From NCBI RefSeq assembly GCF_016107305.1, contig NZ_RCVR01000001.1, positions 248,001 to 312,000 of the forward strand: a DNA stretch of 64,000 nt, in the 5' to 3' direction. Under the pieces are notes generated by a model. It did no database searches and had not been told where the DNA came from. It was given only the letters and a program-made list of their open reading frames with translations. Shown here in pieces: positions 51,922 to 60,244 of the stretch. A program made the translations under genes and the position numbers. The DNA comes from Roseomonas sp. KE2513. Lineage in GTDB: Bacteria; Pseudomonadota; Alphaproteobacteria; Acetobacterales; Acetobacteraceae. Numbering within the stretch: the first letter of the stretch is position 1; each line of letters begins with the position of its first letter.

Positions 51922-53088
51922 TCAGACCGCCAGCTTCTCCCCGCGTTCCAGCGCCTCTAGCGGCGCCTCGAGGGTGAAGGTGAAACCCTCGGGGCGGTAG
52001 TCGAGGGTCACGGCGCCCTCGGTCGCGGCGGCGAGGTTGTCCCGGATCAGCCGGGTGCCGAAGCCGGTGCGGCCCGGGCGCGCGACAGGCGGGCCCCCCG
52101 TCTCGGCCCAGCGCAACCGCAGGCGGCTTGGGCCGGGCTCCGCCAAGCATTCCCAGGAGAGGCCGACGCGGCCTTCCGGCACGGAGAGGGCGCCGTACTT
52201 CATCGCGTTCGTCGCCAGCTCGTGGAAGGCGAGCGTCAGGGCGAGGGTCGCCCGCGCCCCGAGCTTCAGCGCCGGCCCTTCCAGCCTGACGCGGCCGAGC
52301 AGGTTGGGGTCGCAGAGCGGCAGGATGCCGCGGGCCAGCTCGCCGAGGTCCGCGCCCGCCCAGCTCGTCTGCACCAGGGCGTCCATGGCGCCGCCGAGCG
52401 CCCGCAGGCGAGCCGCGATGGCGGTGCGCACCTCGGCGACGGAGCCGGCGCCGCGCAAGGTCTGGCCGACAATGGCCTGGACCATCGCCAGGTTGTTCTT
52501 CGTGCGGTGCGCCAGCTCGTTGATCAGCACCTGCTGCAACGCCTGAGCCTCGGCGAGTTCCGCCTCGTGCGCGTAGCCGCGGCGGAGAGCCCGGCGCAAC
52601 TCCAGCAGCGTCATTACCTGCCGGGCCAGAGCACGAAGTGTGCGGGCCTGGGCATCGGTCAGCTCGCGCGGCTTCGTGTCGATCACGCAGACGGTGCCGA
52701 GCGCGAAGCCGTCCGGCGTGACCAGCGGCGCGCCGGCGTAGAAGCGGATGCCCACCGGCCCCGTCACCAGCGGGCTGTCCCGGAAGCGCGGGTCGCGCGT
52801 GGCGTCGGGCACCACCAGCAGGTCCTTCTCCGGAAAGCTGTGGTGGCAGAAGGCGCCCTCCAGCGGCGTCGCGTCCAAGCCGAGGCCGTGCTCGGCCTTG
52901 AACCACTGGCGGTCGGCATCGACTAGGCTCACGAGCGCGATCGGGGCGCCGCAGACCTCGGAGGCGATGGCGACGATATCGTCGAAATCCTCCTCCCGCG
53001 GCGTATCCAGGATGTCGTAGCGTAACAGGGCGGCAAGCCGCTGCCTCTCCCGCTCGAGGCTGGAGTGGCCGTGGTCAGGCGAGGGCAT
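51922..53088 (-). CDS. GAF-domain HWE-family sensor histidine kinase
   Basis: 388 residues, no membrane segments. A GAF domain spans about residues 20-165 (IALVSLVDADRQWFK; APLVTPDGFALGTVCVID). The H box is NELAHRTKNNLAMVQAI with phospho-acceptor His194. The N box FHELATNAMKYGALS has Glu290 and Asn294. The WAE motif at 327-329 and TGFGTRLI complete the HWE class. It is a soluble sensor, perhaps for light or a small ligand, since no PAS or LOV Cys signature is seen. No response regulator gene adjoins it. Confidence 0.9.
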   Translation of the reverse strand: MPSPDHGHSSLERERQRLAALLRYDILDTPREEDFDDIVAIASEVCGAPIALVSLVDADRQWFKAEHGLGLDATPLEGAFCHHSFPEKDLLVVPDATRDPRFRDSPLVTGPVGIRFYAGAPLVTPDGFALGTVCVIDTKPRELTDAQARTLRALARQVMTLLELRRALRRGYAHEAELAEAQALQQVLINELAHRTKNNLAMVQAIVGQTLRGAGSVAEVRTAIAARLRALGGAMDALVQTSWAGADLGELARGILPLCDPNLLGRVRLEGPALKLGARATLALTLAFHELATNAMKYGALSVPEGRVGLSWECLAEPGPSRLRLRWAETGGPPVARPGRTGFGTRLIRDNLAAATEGAVTLDYRPEGFTFTLEAPLEALERGEKLAV

Positions 53089-53282
53089 CTTTCTTTCCCG
53101 GGTGGGCGCCCCCGCTATCACATCCCCAGCGCGGCACAAAACCGCAACATTCCGCTCGCCGGCATGGTGTGGGATCACCCTTTGCCGTGGGGGCACCATT
53201 GACCGGCCTGCCCCCTCCCTGCCACTAGCGGCACCGCGCCGGCCGTGCCGGGCGGCGCCAACCCCTGGCCCAGGTTCCGACC

Positions 53283-53672
53283 ATGCGCCGCCTGATCTCC
53301 TCCGGATCCCGTTTCGAGCGCGAGATTGGCTACTCCCGGGCCGTGGTGGACGGGGATACCGTCTTCGTCTCCGGTACCACCGGCTACGACTACGCCACGA
53401 TGACCATCGAGGACGACGTGGCGGCCCAGTGCGAGCAGGCGCTGCGGAACATCGCCCAGGCCCTGGCCGAGGCCGGCGCGACGCTCGACGACGTGGTGCG
53501 CCTGCTGTTCATCGTGCCCGACCGCGCGGACTGGGAGCCCTGCTGGCCCGTGCTGCGCCGCCACTTCGGCGAGAGCCGCCCCGCCTCCACGCTGATCCAT
53601 GCGGGGTTGCAGACCGATGCCATGCGGATCGAAATCGAGGCGACCGCGCGACTTCGCCCCGCGACCCCCTGA
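53283..53672 (+). CDS. RidA family protein lacking the usual catalytic Arg
   Basis: 129 residues of the YjgF/YER057c/UK114 trimeric fold: VFVSGTTGYDYATMTIEDDV and MRIEIEATARL fit the family. In archetypal RidA the enamine/imine deaminase Arg lies in PARSCV; here the block reads PASTLIHAGL, with Ser where Arg is expected. This group probably lacks imine deaminase activity. It is followed closely by a VOC gene and an aldolase-like gene. Confidence 0.88.
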   Translation: MRRLISSGSRFEREIGYSRAVVDGDTVFVSGTTGYDYATMTIEDDVAAQCEQALRNIAQALAEAGATLDDVVRLLFIVPDRADWEPCWPVLRRHFGESRPASTLIHAGLQTDAMRIEIEATARLRPATP

Positions 53673-53694
53673 AAACAGCCTGAGGACAAAACCG

Positions 53695-54102
53695 ATGCGC
53701 TTCGCCGTGGACCGCCTGGACCACCTCGTGATCACCTGCAACGACGTGGAGACCAGCGCGAACTGGTACCAGCGCGTCCTGGGCATGGAGATGGAGAGCT
53801 TCGGGCCGCAGAACCGCACGGCGCTGCGCTTCGGCGGACAGAAGATCAACCTGCGGCCGCGCGAGGCGACGCAGGAGGACTGGTTCACCGGCAAGGGCTC
53901 CGCGCCCGGCGGCAACGACCTGTGCTTCATCGTGACCATGCCGGCCGAGGACGTGGTCTCGCATCTCACGGAGTGCGGGATCACCATCGAGCTGGGTCCG
54001 GTGGAGAAGGCAGGGGCGCTCGGCACCATCAACTCCGTCTATTGCCGCGACCCCGACGGGAACCTGATCGAGATCTCCTCCTACGGCGACGTCTCGCTCT
54101 GA
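53695..54102 (+). CDS. VOC superfamily metalloenzyme (glyoxalase/dioxygenase type)
   Basis: 135 residues. The metal-ligand pattern LDHLVITCND near residue 8 and CRDPDGNLIEISSY near 118-131 are typical of single-module VOC proteins. It probably binds a divalent metal and acts on a small oxygenated substrate. A GAGGA site lies nine bases upstream of the ATG. Its stop overlaps the next gene's ATG by one base (TGATG), so the two are coupled. Confidence 0.85.
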   Translation: MRFAVDRLDHLVITCNDVETSANWYQRVLGMEMESFGPQNRTALRFGGQKINLRPREATQEDWFTGKGSAPGGNDLCFIVTMPAEDVVSHLTECGITIELGPVEKAGALGTINSVYCRDPDGNLIEISSYGDVSL

Positions 54103-55220
54103 TGGACGCGGCGGACACCCCGCGGCTGCTGCTCGACCGGGCGCGGCTGGAGGCGAATGCGGCGCGGCTGCGGGCGCGGGCCGAGGCGCTGGGCGTGGCC
54201 TTCCGTCCGCACTTCAAGACCGCGAAGTCGGTGGAGGTGGCGCTCATCTCCCATGGCGGGGCGGCGGGCCCGGCGACGGTCTCCACGATGAAGGAGGCAG
54301 AGGCGCTGGCGGAAGCCGGGGCCTCCTCGGACATCCTCCTGGCCGCGACGGCCATCCCGGCGCGGCTGCCGCGGGCGGAGGCGCTGACCCGCGCCCACGG
54401 CACGCGCCTGCTGCTGGTGGTGGACAGTCCGGAGATGGCGGCGCTGCTGGACGCCGCCGCCGGGGCCGCGCATGAGGTGCTGGTCGAGGTGGATTGTGGG
54501 GAGCACCGGGCCGGGGTGCCGCCCGAGAAGGCCGTCGCGGTCGCGCGGGCCATCCACGGGTCGCGCCACCTGCGGCTGGCGGGGGTAATGACCCATGGCG
54601 GCCATTCCTACGGCTCGGCCGATCCCGCGCGGGTCGCCGAGATCGCGGAGGAGGAGCGTGCGGCCGCCGTGGCCGCGGCGGAGGCCATCCGAGCAGCGGA
54701 GATGCCTGCGCCGGTCGTCTCGGTCGGCTCCACGCCTACCCTGCTGCACGCGCGGCACCTCCAGGGTGTGACGGAGGTGCGGGCGGGCGTGTCGCTCTTC
54801 TGGGACCTCGCGCAGATGTCGCGGGGCATGTGCAACTGGGACGACCTGGCGCTCTCCGTCCTCTCGACCGTGATCGGGCACAACCGGGCGGCGGGGGCAC
54901 TGATCCTCGATGCCGGGGCGCTCGCGCTGTCGAAGGATATCACCGCCAACGCCTTCGCGCCGGAAACAGCCTATGGGCGGGTGGCGGAGGCCGGGACCGG
55001 CGCGGCCCTGCCGCTGCATGTCACAATCGTCCACCAGGAGCACGGGACAGTGCCGGTGCCGGATCCCTCCTGGTTCGAGCGGCTGCCGGTAGGGAGCCGG
55101 GTACGGGTCTATCCCAACCACGCCTGCATCACCGCCGCCGGCGGCTACGGCGCCTATGACGTGGTGGACGCGGCTGGGCAGCCGTTGGAGCGCTGGGCGC
55201 GGGTGGACGGCTGGCACTGA
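54102..55220 (+). CDS. DSD1-type PLP-dependent enzyme (D-threonine/D-serine aldolase or dehydratase family)
   Basis: 372 residues. Alanine-racemase N-terminal fold with the PLP-lysine block AFRPHFKTAKS (Lys39). A C-terminal metal site is suggested by VYPNHACITAAGGYGAY. The Cys-His pattern fits zinc-dependent DSD1-like enzymes that act on D-threonine or D-3-hydroxy amino acids. Translation is coupled to the VOC gene. With RidA next door, the trio may handle a reactive amino-acid intermediate; the substrate is unknown. Confidence 0.85.
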   Translation: MDAADTPRLLLDRARLEANAARLRARAEALGVAFRPHFKTAKSVEVALISHGGAAGPATVSTMKEAEALAEAGASSDILLAATAIPARLPRAEALTRAHGTRLLLVVDSPEMAALLDAAAGAAHEVLVEVDCGEHRAGVPPEKAVAVARAIHGSRHLRLAGVMTHGGHSYGSADPARVAEIAEEERAAAVAAAEAIRAAEMPAPVVSVGSTPTLLHARHLQGVTEVRAGVSLFWDLAQMSRGMCNWDDLALSVLSTVIGHNRAAGALILDAGALALSKDITANAFAPETAYGRVAEAGTGAALPLHVTIVHQEHGTVPVPDPSWFERLPVGSRVRVYPNHACITAAGGYGAYDVVDAAGQPLERWARVDGWH

Positions 55221-55298
55221 TCGCAGCCTGATCACGTGGGCGCGGGAAGTCCTGCGGGCGGGTTGGAGGCCGGGGGCGCCCGCCCCTATTTGCGGGGC

Positions 55299-56717
55299 AT
55301 GTCAGACGCCCAAGCCACCCGCACCGAAACCGACTCCCTCGGCACGATCGAGATTGAGGCCGGCCGCCTATGGGGACCGCAGACGGAAAGGGCCCGGCGC
55401 CTTTTCCGCATCGGGTCGGAGCACTTCCCGCCCACCCTCATCCGCGCGGTGGGCCTGCAGAAGCAGGCGGCGGCCGAGGCCAACAAGGCTCTGGGCGAGC
55501 TGCCGGCCGAGATCGCGGACCCGGTGATCGCCGCCGCGAAGGAGGTGGCCGCGAACCAGCGGGACGCCGACTTCCCCCTGCCGGTCTGGCAGACGGGCTC
55601 CGGCACCCAGACGAACATGAACGCGAACGAGGTCATCTCGAACCGCGCCAACCAGATGCTGGGCCAGCCGCTCGGCAGCCGGAAGCCGGTGCATCCGAAC
55701 GACCACGTGAACCGCGGCCAGTCCTCCAACGACAGCTTTCCGACCGTCATGCATGTCGCGGCCGCCGAGGCGGTGACGAAGCGGCTGATCCCCGGGCTGG
55801 AGGTGCTCCAGGCGGCGCTGGCGAAGCGCGCGGAGGAGTGGGACGGGATCGTGAAGCTCGGCCGCACCCATCTGATGGACGCGGTTCCGGTGACGCTCGG
55901 CCAGGAGTTCCGGGCTTGGGCGATGATGGTGGAGGCGGGCATCGCGCGGGTGAAGGCGGCGCTGCCGGACCTCCTGGCCCTGCCCCAGGGCGGCACGGCG
56001 GCGGGCACGGGGCTGAACACCCACCCGGATTTCGCGAAGACCTTCGCGGAGCGGATGGCGGCGCTGACTGGCCTGTCCTTTAGTGCCCACCCGAACCCCT
56101 TCGTCGGGATGGGGGCGCATGACGCCTTCGTCGCGCTCCAGGGGGCGATGAACAGTGTGGCGGCCTCGCTCAACAAGATCGCGAACGACGTGCGACTGCT
56201 CGGTTCCGGCCCGCGCGCGGGGTTCGCGGAGCTGGTGATCCCGGCGGATGGGCTCTCCTCCTCCATCATGCCGGGCAAGACGAACCCGACGCAGTCCGAG
56301 GCGATGACGATGGTGGCCGCCCAGGTGATGGGGAACACCACCACCGTGACCATCGCCGGCACGCAGGGCCATCTGGAGCTGAACGTCTTCAAGCCCGTCA
56401 TCATTCAGGCCGTGCTGCAATCGGCCGTACTGCTCGGCGACGTGGCGGAGAGCTTCGCCCACAACATGGTGGAGAAGCTGGAACCCGCGCATGACCGCAT
56501 CGCCGAGAACCTGGCGAAGTCCCTCATGCTGGTGACGGCACTGAACCCGAAGATCGGCTACGACAAGGCCGTGCAGATCGGGAAGAAGGCGCTGGCCGAG
56601 AACCTGACGCTGCGCGACGCTGCCAAGAAGCTCGGGCACGTGAAGCCCGAGGATTTCGACCGCTGGGTGCGGCCGGAGGAGATGACGCGGCCGGGGGCGA
56701 GCCTGGCCGGTGGCTAG
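55299..56717 (+). CDS. fumC: Fumarate hydratase class II
   Basis: 472 residues from ATG at 55299. Class II fumarase/aspartase motifs are present: GSGTQTNMNANEV, the catalytic-loop signature SSSIMPGKTNP, and GRTHLMDAVPVTLGQEF. It is the iron-free, heat-stable enzyme for fumarate to malate. The class I enzyme FumA lies 3.4 kb upstream, so both classes are present. FumC is the form expected under oxidative or iron-poor conditions. Confidence 0.95.
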   Translation: MSDAQATRTETDSLGTIEIEAGRLWGPQTERARRLFRIGSEHFPPTLIRAVGLQKQAAAEANKALGELPAEIADPVIAAAKEVAANQRDADFPLPVWQTGSGTQTNMNANEVISNRANQMLGQPLGSRKPVHPNDHVNRGQSSNDSFPTVMHVAAAEAVTKRLIPGLEVLQAALAKRAEEWDGIVKLGRTHLMDAVPVTLGQEFRAWAMMVEAGIARVKAALPDLLALPQGGTAAGTGLNTHPDFAKTFAERMAALTGLSFSAHPNPFVGMGAHDAFVALQGAMNSVAASLNKIANDVRLLGSGPRAGFAELVIPADGLSSSIMPGKTNPTQSEAMTMVAAQVMGNTTTVTIAGTQGHLELNVFKPVIIQAVLQSAVLLGDVAESFAHNMVEKLEPAHDRIAENLAKSLMLVTALNPKIGYDKAVQIGKKALAENLTLRDAAKKLGHVKPEDFDRWVRPEEMTRPGASLAGG

Positions 56718-56736
56718 GGCCCGTGGCTAGAGATTG

Positions 56737-56949
56737 ATGGCGGGGCATCTCGTCAAACGCTCCTTCACCCTCGCGGGCCATCGCACCTCCGTCGCGCTGG
56801 AACCGGAGTTCTGGGCGGTGCTGGAAGCCGAGGCGGTGCGGCGAGGCGAGCCGCTGCTGCGGGTGGTGATGGCCGCGGACGCGGCTCGGGACGATCCCTC
56901 GCTGCCGCTGGCCTCGGCGCTGCGGGTGCTGGCGCTGGCCTGCCGTTAA
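56737..56949 (+). CDS. Ribbon-helix-helix domain protein
   Basis: 70 residues. The pattern LVKRSFTLAGHRTSVALEPE followed by FWAVLEAEAVRRGEPLLRVV and the ending SALRVLALACR is the RHH_4 type of small DNA-binding proteins, mainly known from alphaproteobacteria. Its first residues could set up a beta strand for DNA contact. It directly follows fumC (19 bases) and may share its message. Target unknown. Confidence 0.82.
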   Translation: MAGHLVKRSFTLAGHRTSVALEPEFWAVLEAEAVRRGEPLLRVVMAADAARDDPSLPLASALRVLALACR

Positions 56950-56995
56950 GGGGGCTGAGGGGCCTGCATCTGTCGCGCTCTGCTCCCTGCCCACG

Positions 56996-57016
56996 GCGGC
57001 TGTTCGAAGCAGCCGC
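56996..57016. terminator. Hairpin in the convergent gap after the RHH gene
   Basis: GCGGCTG (56996-57002) and CAGCCGC (57010-57016) pair around TTCGAAG in the gap between the RHH gene and the convergent NAD(P)-binding gene. The rest of this 126-base gap shows no gene. Confidence 0.42.
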
Positions 57017-57075
57017 TGCAGGGCGGAGCGCGGGCTCCCACCTGGAGAACCGCGGATTGATCCGAGAGGCCGAGC

Positions 57076-57744
57076 TCACCACGCGATGAGCGGAGCCCGG
57101 TGCAGCCAGGTGTCGGCGCGCAGCTGGTCGAGAGCAAATCGCGCGACGTCCTCCCGCGACACCGATCCCCCACGAAAGCTGGAGAGATCCGCGAAGGCGC
57201 GAACCGCCCCGCGGCCGGGCTTGTCGGTCAGGATGGCCGGCCGGACGATGACCCAGTCGAGCCCGCTCTCCCGCAGGATGGCCTCCTGGCGGTTTTTGTC
57301 GGCGTACACATGGCGCAGCAGGAGCGGGAAGAGGAGGCGGTCGAAGAGGAAACCGCCATGCCCGGCGCTGTCCCCGGCACCTATCCCGGTGATGAGGACA
57401 AGCCGGGCCACCCCCTCAGCCTTCATCGCGCCCACGAGGGCGCGCGTCGCCGTCGAGAGGAGCGTCACCTCCCGGAAGGGGCTGGCCGGCGTGCCCAAGG
57501 CACTGACGACGGCGTCGCGCCCCGCGAGGGCTCCGCGCAGCACCGCCTCGTCGCGGGCATCCCCGACGACCAGCCTGGCCCCCTCCAGGCCGCGCGCCCT
57601 CTCGGGTGAGCGCACGAGGGCGACGACGTCGGCTCCTCGCTCGATGGCCTGGCGGACGATCAGGCGGCCAGTACCGCCGGTTGCCCCGAGGACCAGGATC
57701 CTCGACGGGGCGGACTGGAATTCATGTCGTGCTGTATCGTTCAT
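57076..57744 (-). CDS. NAD(P)-binding (NmrA/SDR-like) protein
   Basis: 222 residues. The N-terminal Rossmann motif ILVLGATGGTGR is followed by the core of atypical short-chain dehydrogenases (VALVRSPERARGLEGARLVVGD; VLITGIGAGDS). No Ser-Tyr-Lys triad is clear, so it may act as a sensor or a reductase on an unusual substrate. Third gene of the operon starting at 59198. GGAGG precedes ATG at 57744. Confidence 0.83.
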   Translation of the reverse strand: MNDTARHEFQSAPSRILVLGATGGTGRLIVRQAIERGADVVALVRSPERARGLEGARLVVGDARDEAVLRGALAGRDAVVSALGTPASPFREVTLLSTATRALVGAMKAEGVARLVLITGIGAGDSAGHGGFLFDRLLFPLLLRHVYADKNRQEAILRESGLDWVIVRPAILTDKPGRGAVRAFADLSSFRGGSVSREDVARFALDQLRADTWLHRAPLIAW

Positions 57745-57813
57745 CGATGCCTCCTTGGAACGCGGGAGCTTCCCCCGGGGGAAGGATCCCGTCGTCCGGG
57801 TTTCCCGCCGCGG

Positions 57814-58287
57814 TCAGATCCGGCCCTCGGCCACCAGCTCGCGGGTGCGCTTCAACGTGGACAGCAGGGCGGCCCGGTAGCCCCGATCGCTATCGAACTG
57901 CGCCTGCTCGGCTCCCTCCTCCGGGCCGTTCGGCTCCCTGCCACGCAGGCCGAGGAGGCAGTAGAAGCGGAGCTGGAGCGCGCCGGCCTCGTCCTCGAAC
58001 AACTCGTTGACGATGGCACCCTCGCGCGGGCCCGTTGCCTGGAAGAACGTGACCTTGCTGCCCGGCTCGAAGGCGATGATCTCGCGCAGGTTCTCGCCCG
58101 CGATCGTGGCCTCGCGCACGATGTGCGTCGCGCTCCTCTCCACGACTTCGCATCGGGTGCAGAGGCCGGGCGGAAGGAACAGGCGGGCGTCGCGGGCCTT
58201 GAGGACCAGCCCTTCCCATGCCTGCGCACGGGTCAGCGCAGTCTTGCCGTCCGGGTTCACCGGAACGGTGGCAGTCGAATAAATCAT
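57814..58287 (-). CDS. AtaL-like protein (SRPBCC fold, DUF1857)
   Basis: 157 residues, with a hydrophobic-cavity fold suggested by MIYSTATVPVNPDG at the start and LREIIAFEPGSKVTFFQATGP in the middle. These match AtaL-like/DUF1857 proteins, small lipid- or polyketide-cavity proteins. A GGAGGG site lies nine bases upstream of the ATG. It sits 41 bases after the NmrA gene and 69 bases before the next, inside the three-gene operon. Confidence 0.8.
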   Translation of the reverse strand: MIYSTATVPVNPDGKTALTRAQAWEGLVLKARDARLFLPPGLCTRCEVVERSATHIVREATIAGENLREIIAFEPGSKVTFFQATGPREGAIVNELFEDEAGALQLRFYCLLGLRGREPNGPEEGAEQAQFDSDRGYRAALLSTLKRTRELVAEGRI

Positions 58288-58328
58288 GGTGATGTTTCCC
58301 TCCTCGGGTGCGGGTTGCCGCGCGGCCG

Positions 58329-59198
58329 CTAGGCGGAGGCCGCGACGGCGGCGGCGAAGTCGCGGTAGGAGCGCAAGGGACGGCCGAGGAGCGCGGTCAG
58401 GCGCTCGATATCGCCGGTCTCCGGCAGCATTCCATCGGTGAGGAAGCGCTCCGCCATCAGGCGCATGTCGAAGGCCATCCAGCCCGGCATGACGTTCCGG
58501 AGGTTCCGCTCGAAGGCAGCGGTGTCATCGCCGCCATAGGCGACCGGCCGCGCCAGCACCTCCGACCAGATGGCGGCGATGCGCGTGCCGGTCAGCGTCT
58601 CCGGGCCGATGAGATTGATCCGGTTGATCGGGAGCGGCGTGGCGGAGCGCTCACGGCGGATCAGTTCGAGCGCGGCGATCTCGCCGATGTCGCGGGCGTC
58701 GATCATCGCAAGCCCCTTGCTGCCGATCGGCATGGGGTAGACGCCGTGCCCGAGCACGACGTCCTTGATCATGAGGTCGTTGCCCATGAAGTAGGCGGGC
58801 CGCAGGATGGTGGCGCTGAAGCCCATCCGCTCGATCATCCGCTCCACGGCGAACTTGCCCGCGAAATGCGGCACGTTCACGTAGAGGTCGCTGTGGATGA
58901 CGGAGAGATAGACGATCCGCTCGATGCCCGCCTCACGGGCGAGATTGAGCGCGATCAGCGCCTGCGAGAGTTCGTCCGGCACGACGGCGTTGAGGAGGAA
59001 GAGGGTCGAAACGCCCGTGAGGGCGCCGCGCAGGGAATCGACGTCGAGCAGGTCGCCCTGCGCGAGGGCAACACCGGCCGGGAGGTTCGCCTTCCCGGGG
59101 TCGCGGACGAGCGCTCGCACGTCGGCGCCGCGGCCGACGAGTTGTTCGACGACTTGGCGGCCGACGGTGCCGGTCGCGCCGGTAACGAGGATGGTCAT
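58329..59198 (-). CDS. NmrA-family NAD(P)-binding protein
   Basis: 289 residues. The dinucleotide motif ILVTGATGTVGRQVV and the NmrA-type core (RPAYFMGNDLMIKDVV) are clear; the C-terminal half holds a substrate-binding domain with a GYGG-like pattern, here AYGGDDTAAFERNL. Members either reduce quinones or act as redox sensors. AGGAG precedes the ATG at 59198. First gene of an operon divergent from a LysR regulator, which probably controls it. Confidence 0.88.
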   Translation of the reverse strand: MTILVTGATGTVGRQVVEQLVGRGADVRALVRDPGKANLPAGVALAQGDLLDVDSLRGALTGVSTLFLLNAVVPDELSQALIALNLAREAGIERIVYLSVIHSDLYVNVPHFAGKFAVERMIERMGFSATILRPAYFMGNDLMIKDVVLGHGVYPMPIGSKGLAMIDARDIGEIAALELIRRERSATPLPINRINLIGPETLTGTRIAAIWSEVLARPVAYGGDDTAAFERNLRNVMPGWMAFDMRLMAERFLTDGMLPETGDIERLTALLGRPLRSYRDFAAAVAASA

Positions 59199-59304
59199 GA
59201 GGATCACTCCTGAAGGGGATGCCATGTGGCTTCCCCAAAATCAGTGATCCACCCGCGAACCGATAGCCGCTAAATCTGAACACCGCGTCTCTCTGGTGGA
59301 ACAC

Positions 59305-60198
59305 ATGGACCTGCTCGCCCTTGCCGACTTCAACCTCGTCGCCCGACACGAGGGCTTCGGACGCGCGGCACGGGCTGCCGGGCGCCCGAAAGCAACGCTG
59401 TCCCGCCGGGTCGCGGAGTTGGAAGGCAGCCTCGACCTGCGGCTTTTCGAGCGCGGCGGGCGCAACCTGAAGCTGACGCAGGAGGGGCGGGCGCTCTACG
59501 AGCGCACGGGGGCCTTGCTCACCGAACTCGACGAGGCGGCCGCGGCCATCGCTTCCGGCGTGGACAGGCCGCGGGGCCGCTTGCGGGTCAGCGCGCCGCT
59601 GCTCTTCTCACAGACCGCGATGGGAAAGCTGGCGGCGGGTTTCGCCCTTAAGCATCCGGAGGTGCGCCTTGAGGTCACGACCGAGGACCGGACCGTCGAT
59701 ATGGTGGAGGAGGGGTACGACCTCGTTATCCGCGTGAACCCGGATCCGGACGAAAGCCTCGTCGGGCGGGTTTTCCTGCGTGACCGGCTGGTCGTCGTGG
59801 CGAGCCCGGCGCTAGCCCGGCCGCAGGACGGTTCGACTGTCCCGGCCGTGGTGCGCGGGGCGGGCGACGAGATCGCGGCCTGGGGCGTGACGACGCCAGA
59901 GGGCCCATCCAGCATCGCGATCCGTGCCGTCCTGGGCCTGTCGTCGCTCGTCATGGTGCGGGATGCGGTCAGGGCGGGTGTCGGTGCCGGGCGCCTTCCG
60001 GTTTCTCTCGTGACCCACGATCTCGCCGCCGGGAGACTGGTCCATTGGGGCGAGGCGGACGTGCCCGAGATCTCCCTATGGACGCTCTACCCGTCCAAGC
60101 GGCTGCTGAGCGCGCGCGTCTCCGCCTTCCTCGACCATCTGAAGGAGGCATTCCCGAAGGGAACCCCGGAGGAGCTGGCGGCCTGCATCGGGGCTTGA
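59305..60198 (+). CDS. LysR-family transcriptional regulator
   Basis: 297 residues. The N-terminal helix-turn-helix reads FNLVARHEGFGRAARAAG followed by KATLSRRVAELEGSLDLRLF (about residues 8-50). The C-terminal effector domain covers the rest, with RLRVSAPLLFSQTAMGKLA at its start. The ATG at 59305 is used; a GTG three codons upstream is possible. Divergent from the NmrA operon with a 106-base gap, which should hold its binding sites. Likely an activator responding to an aromatic or quinone compound. Confidence 0.9.
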   Translation: MDLLALADFNLVARHEGFGRAARAAGRPKATLSRRVAELEGSLDLRLFERGGRNLKLTQEGRALYERTGALLTELDEAAAAIASGVDRPRGRLRVSAPLLFSQTAMGKLAAGFALKHPEVRLEVTTEDRTVDMVEEGYDLVIRVNPDPDESLVGRVFLRDRLVVVASPALARPQDGSTVPAVVRGAGDEIAAWGVTTPEGPSSIAIRAVLGLSSLVMVRDAVRAGVGAGRLPVSLVTHDLAAGRLVHWGEADVPEISLWTLYPSKRLLSARVSAFLDHLKEAFPKGTPEELAACIGA

Positions 60199-60244
60199 GA
60201 GAAGCGGCTTGCCTCCTGCCCTCCCGCCAGGTCGGTAACCGATT

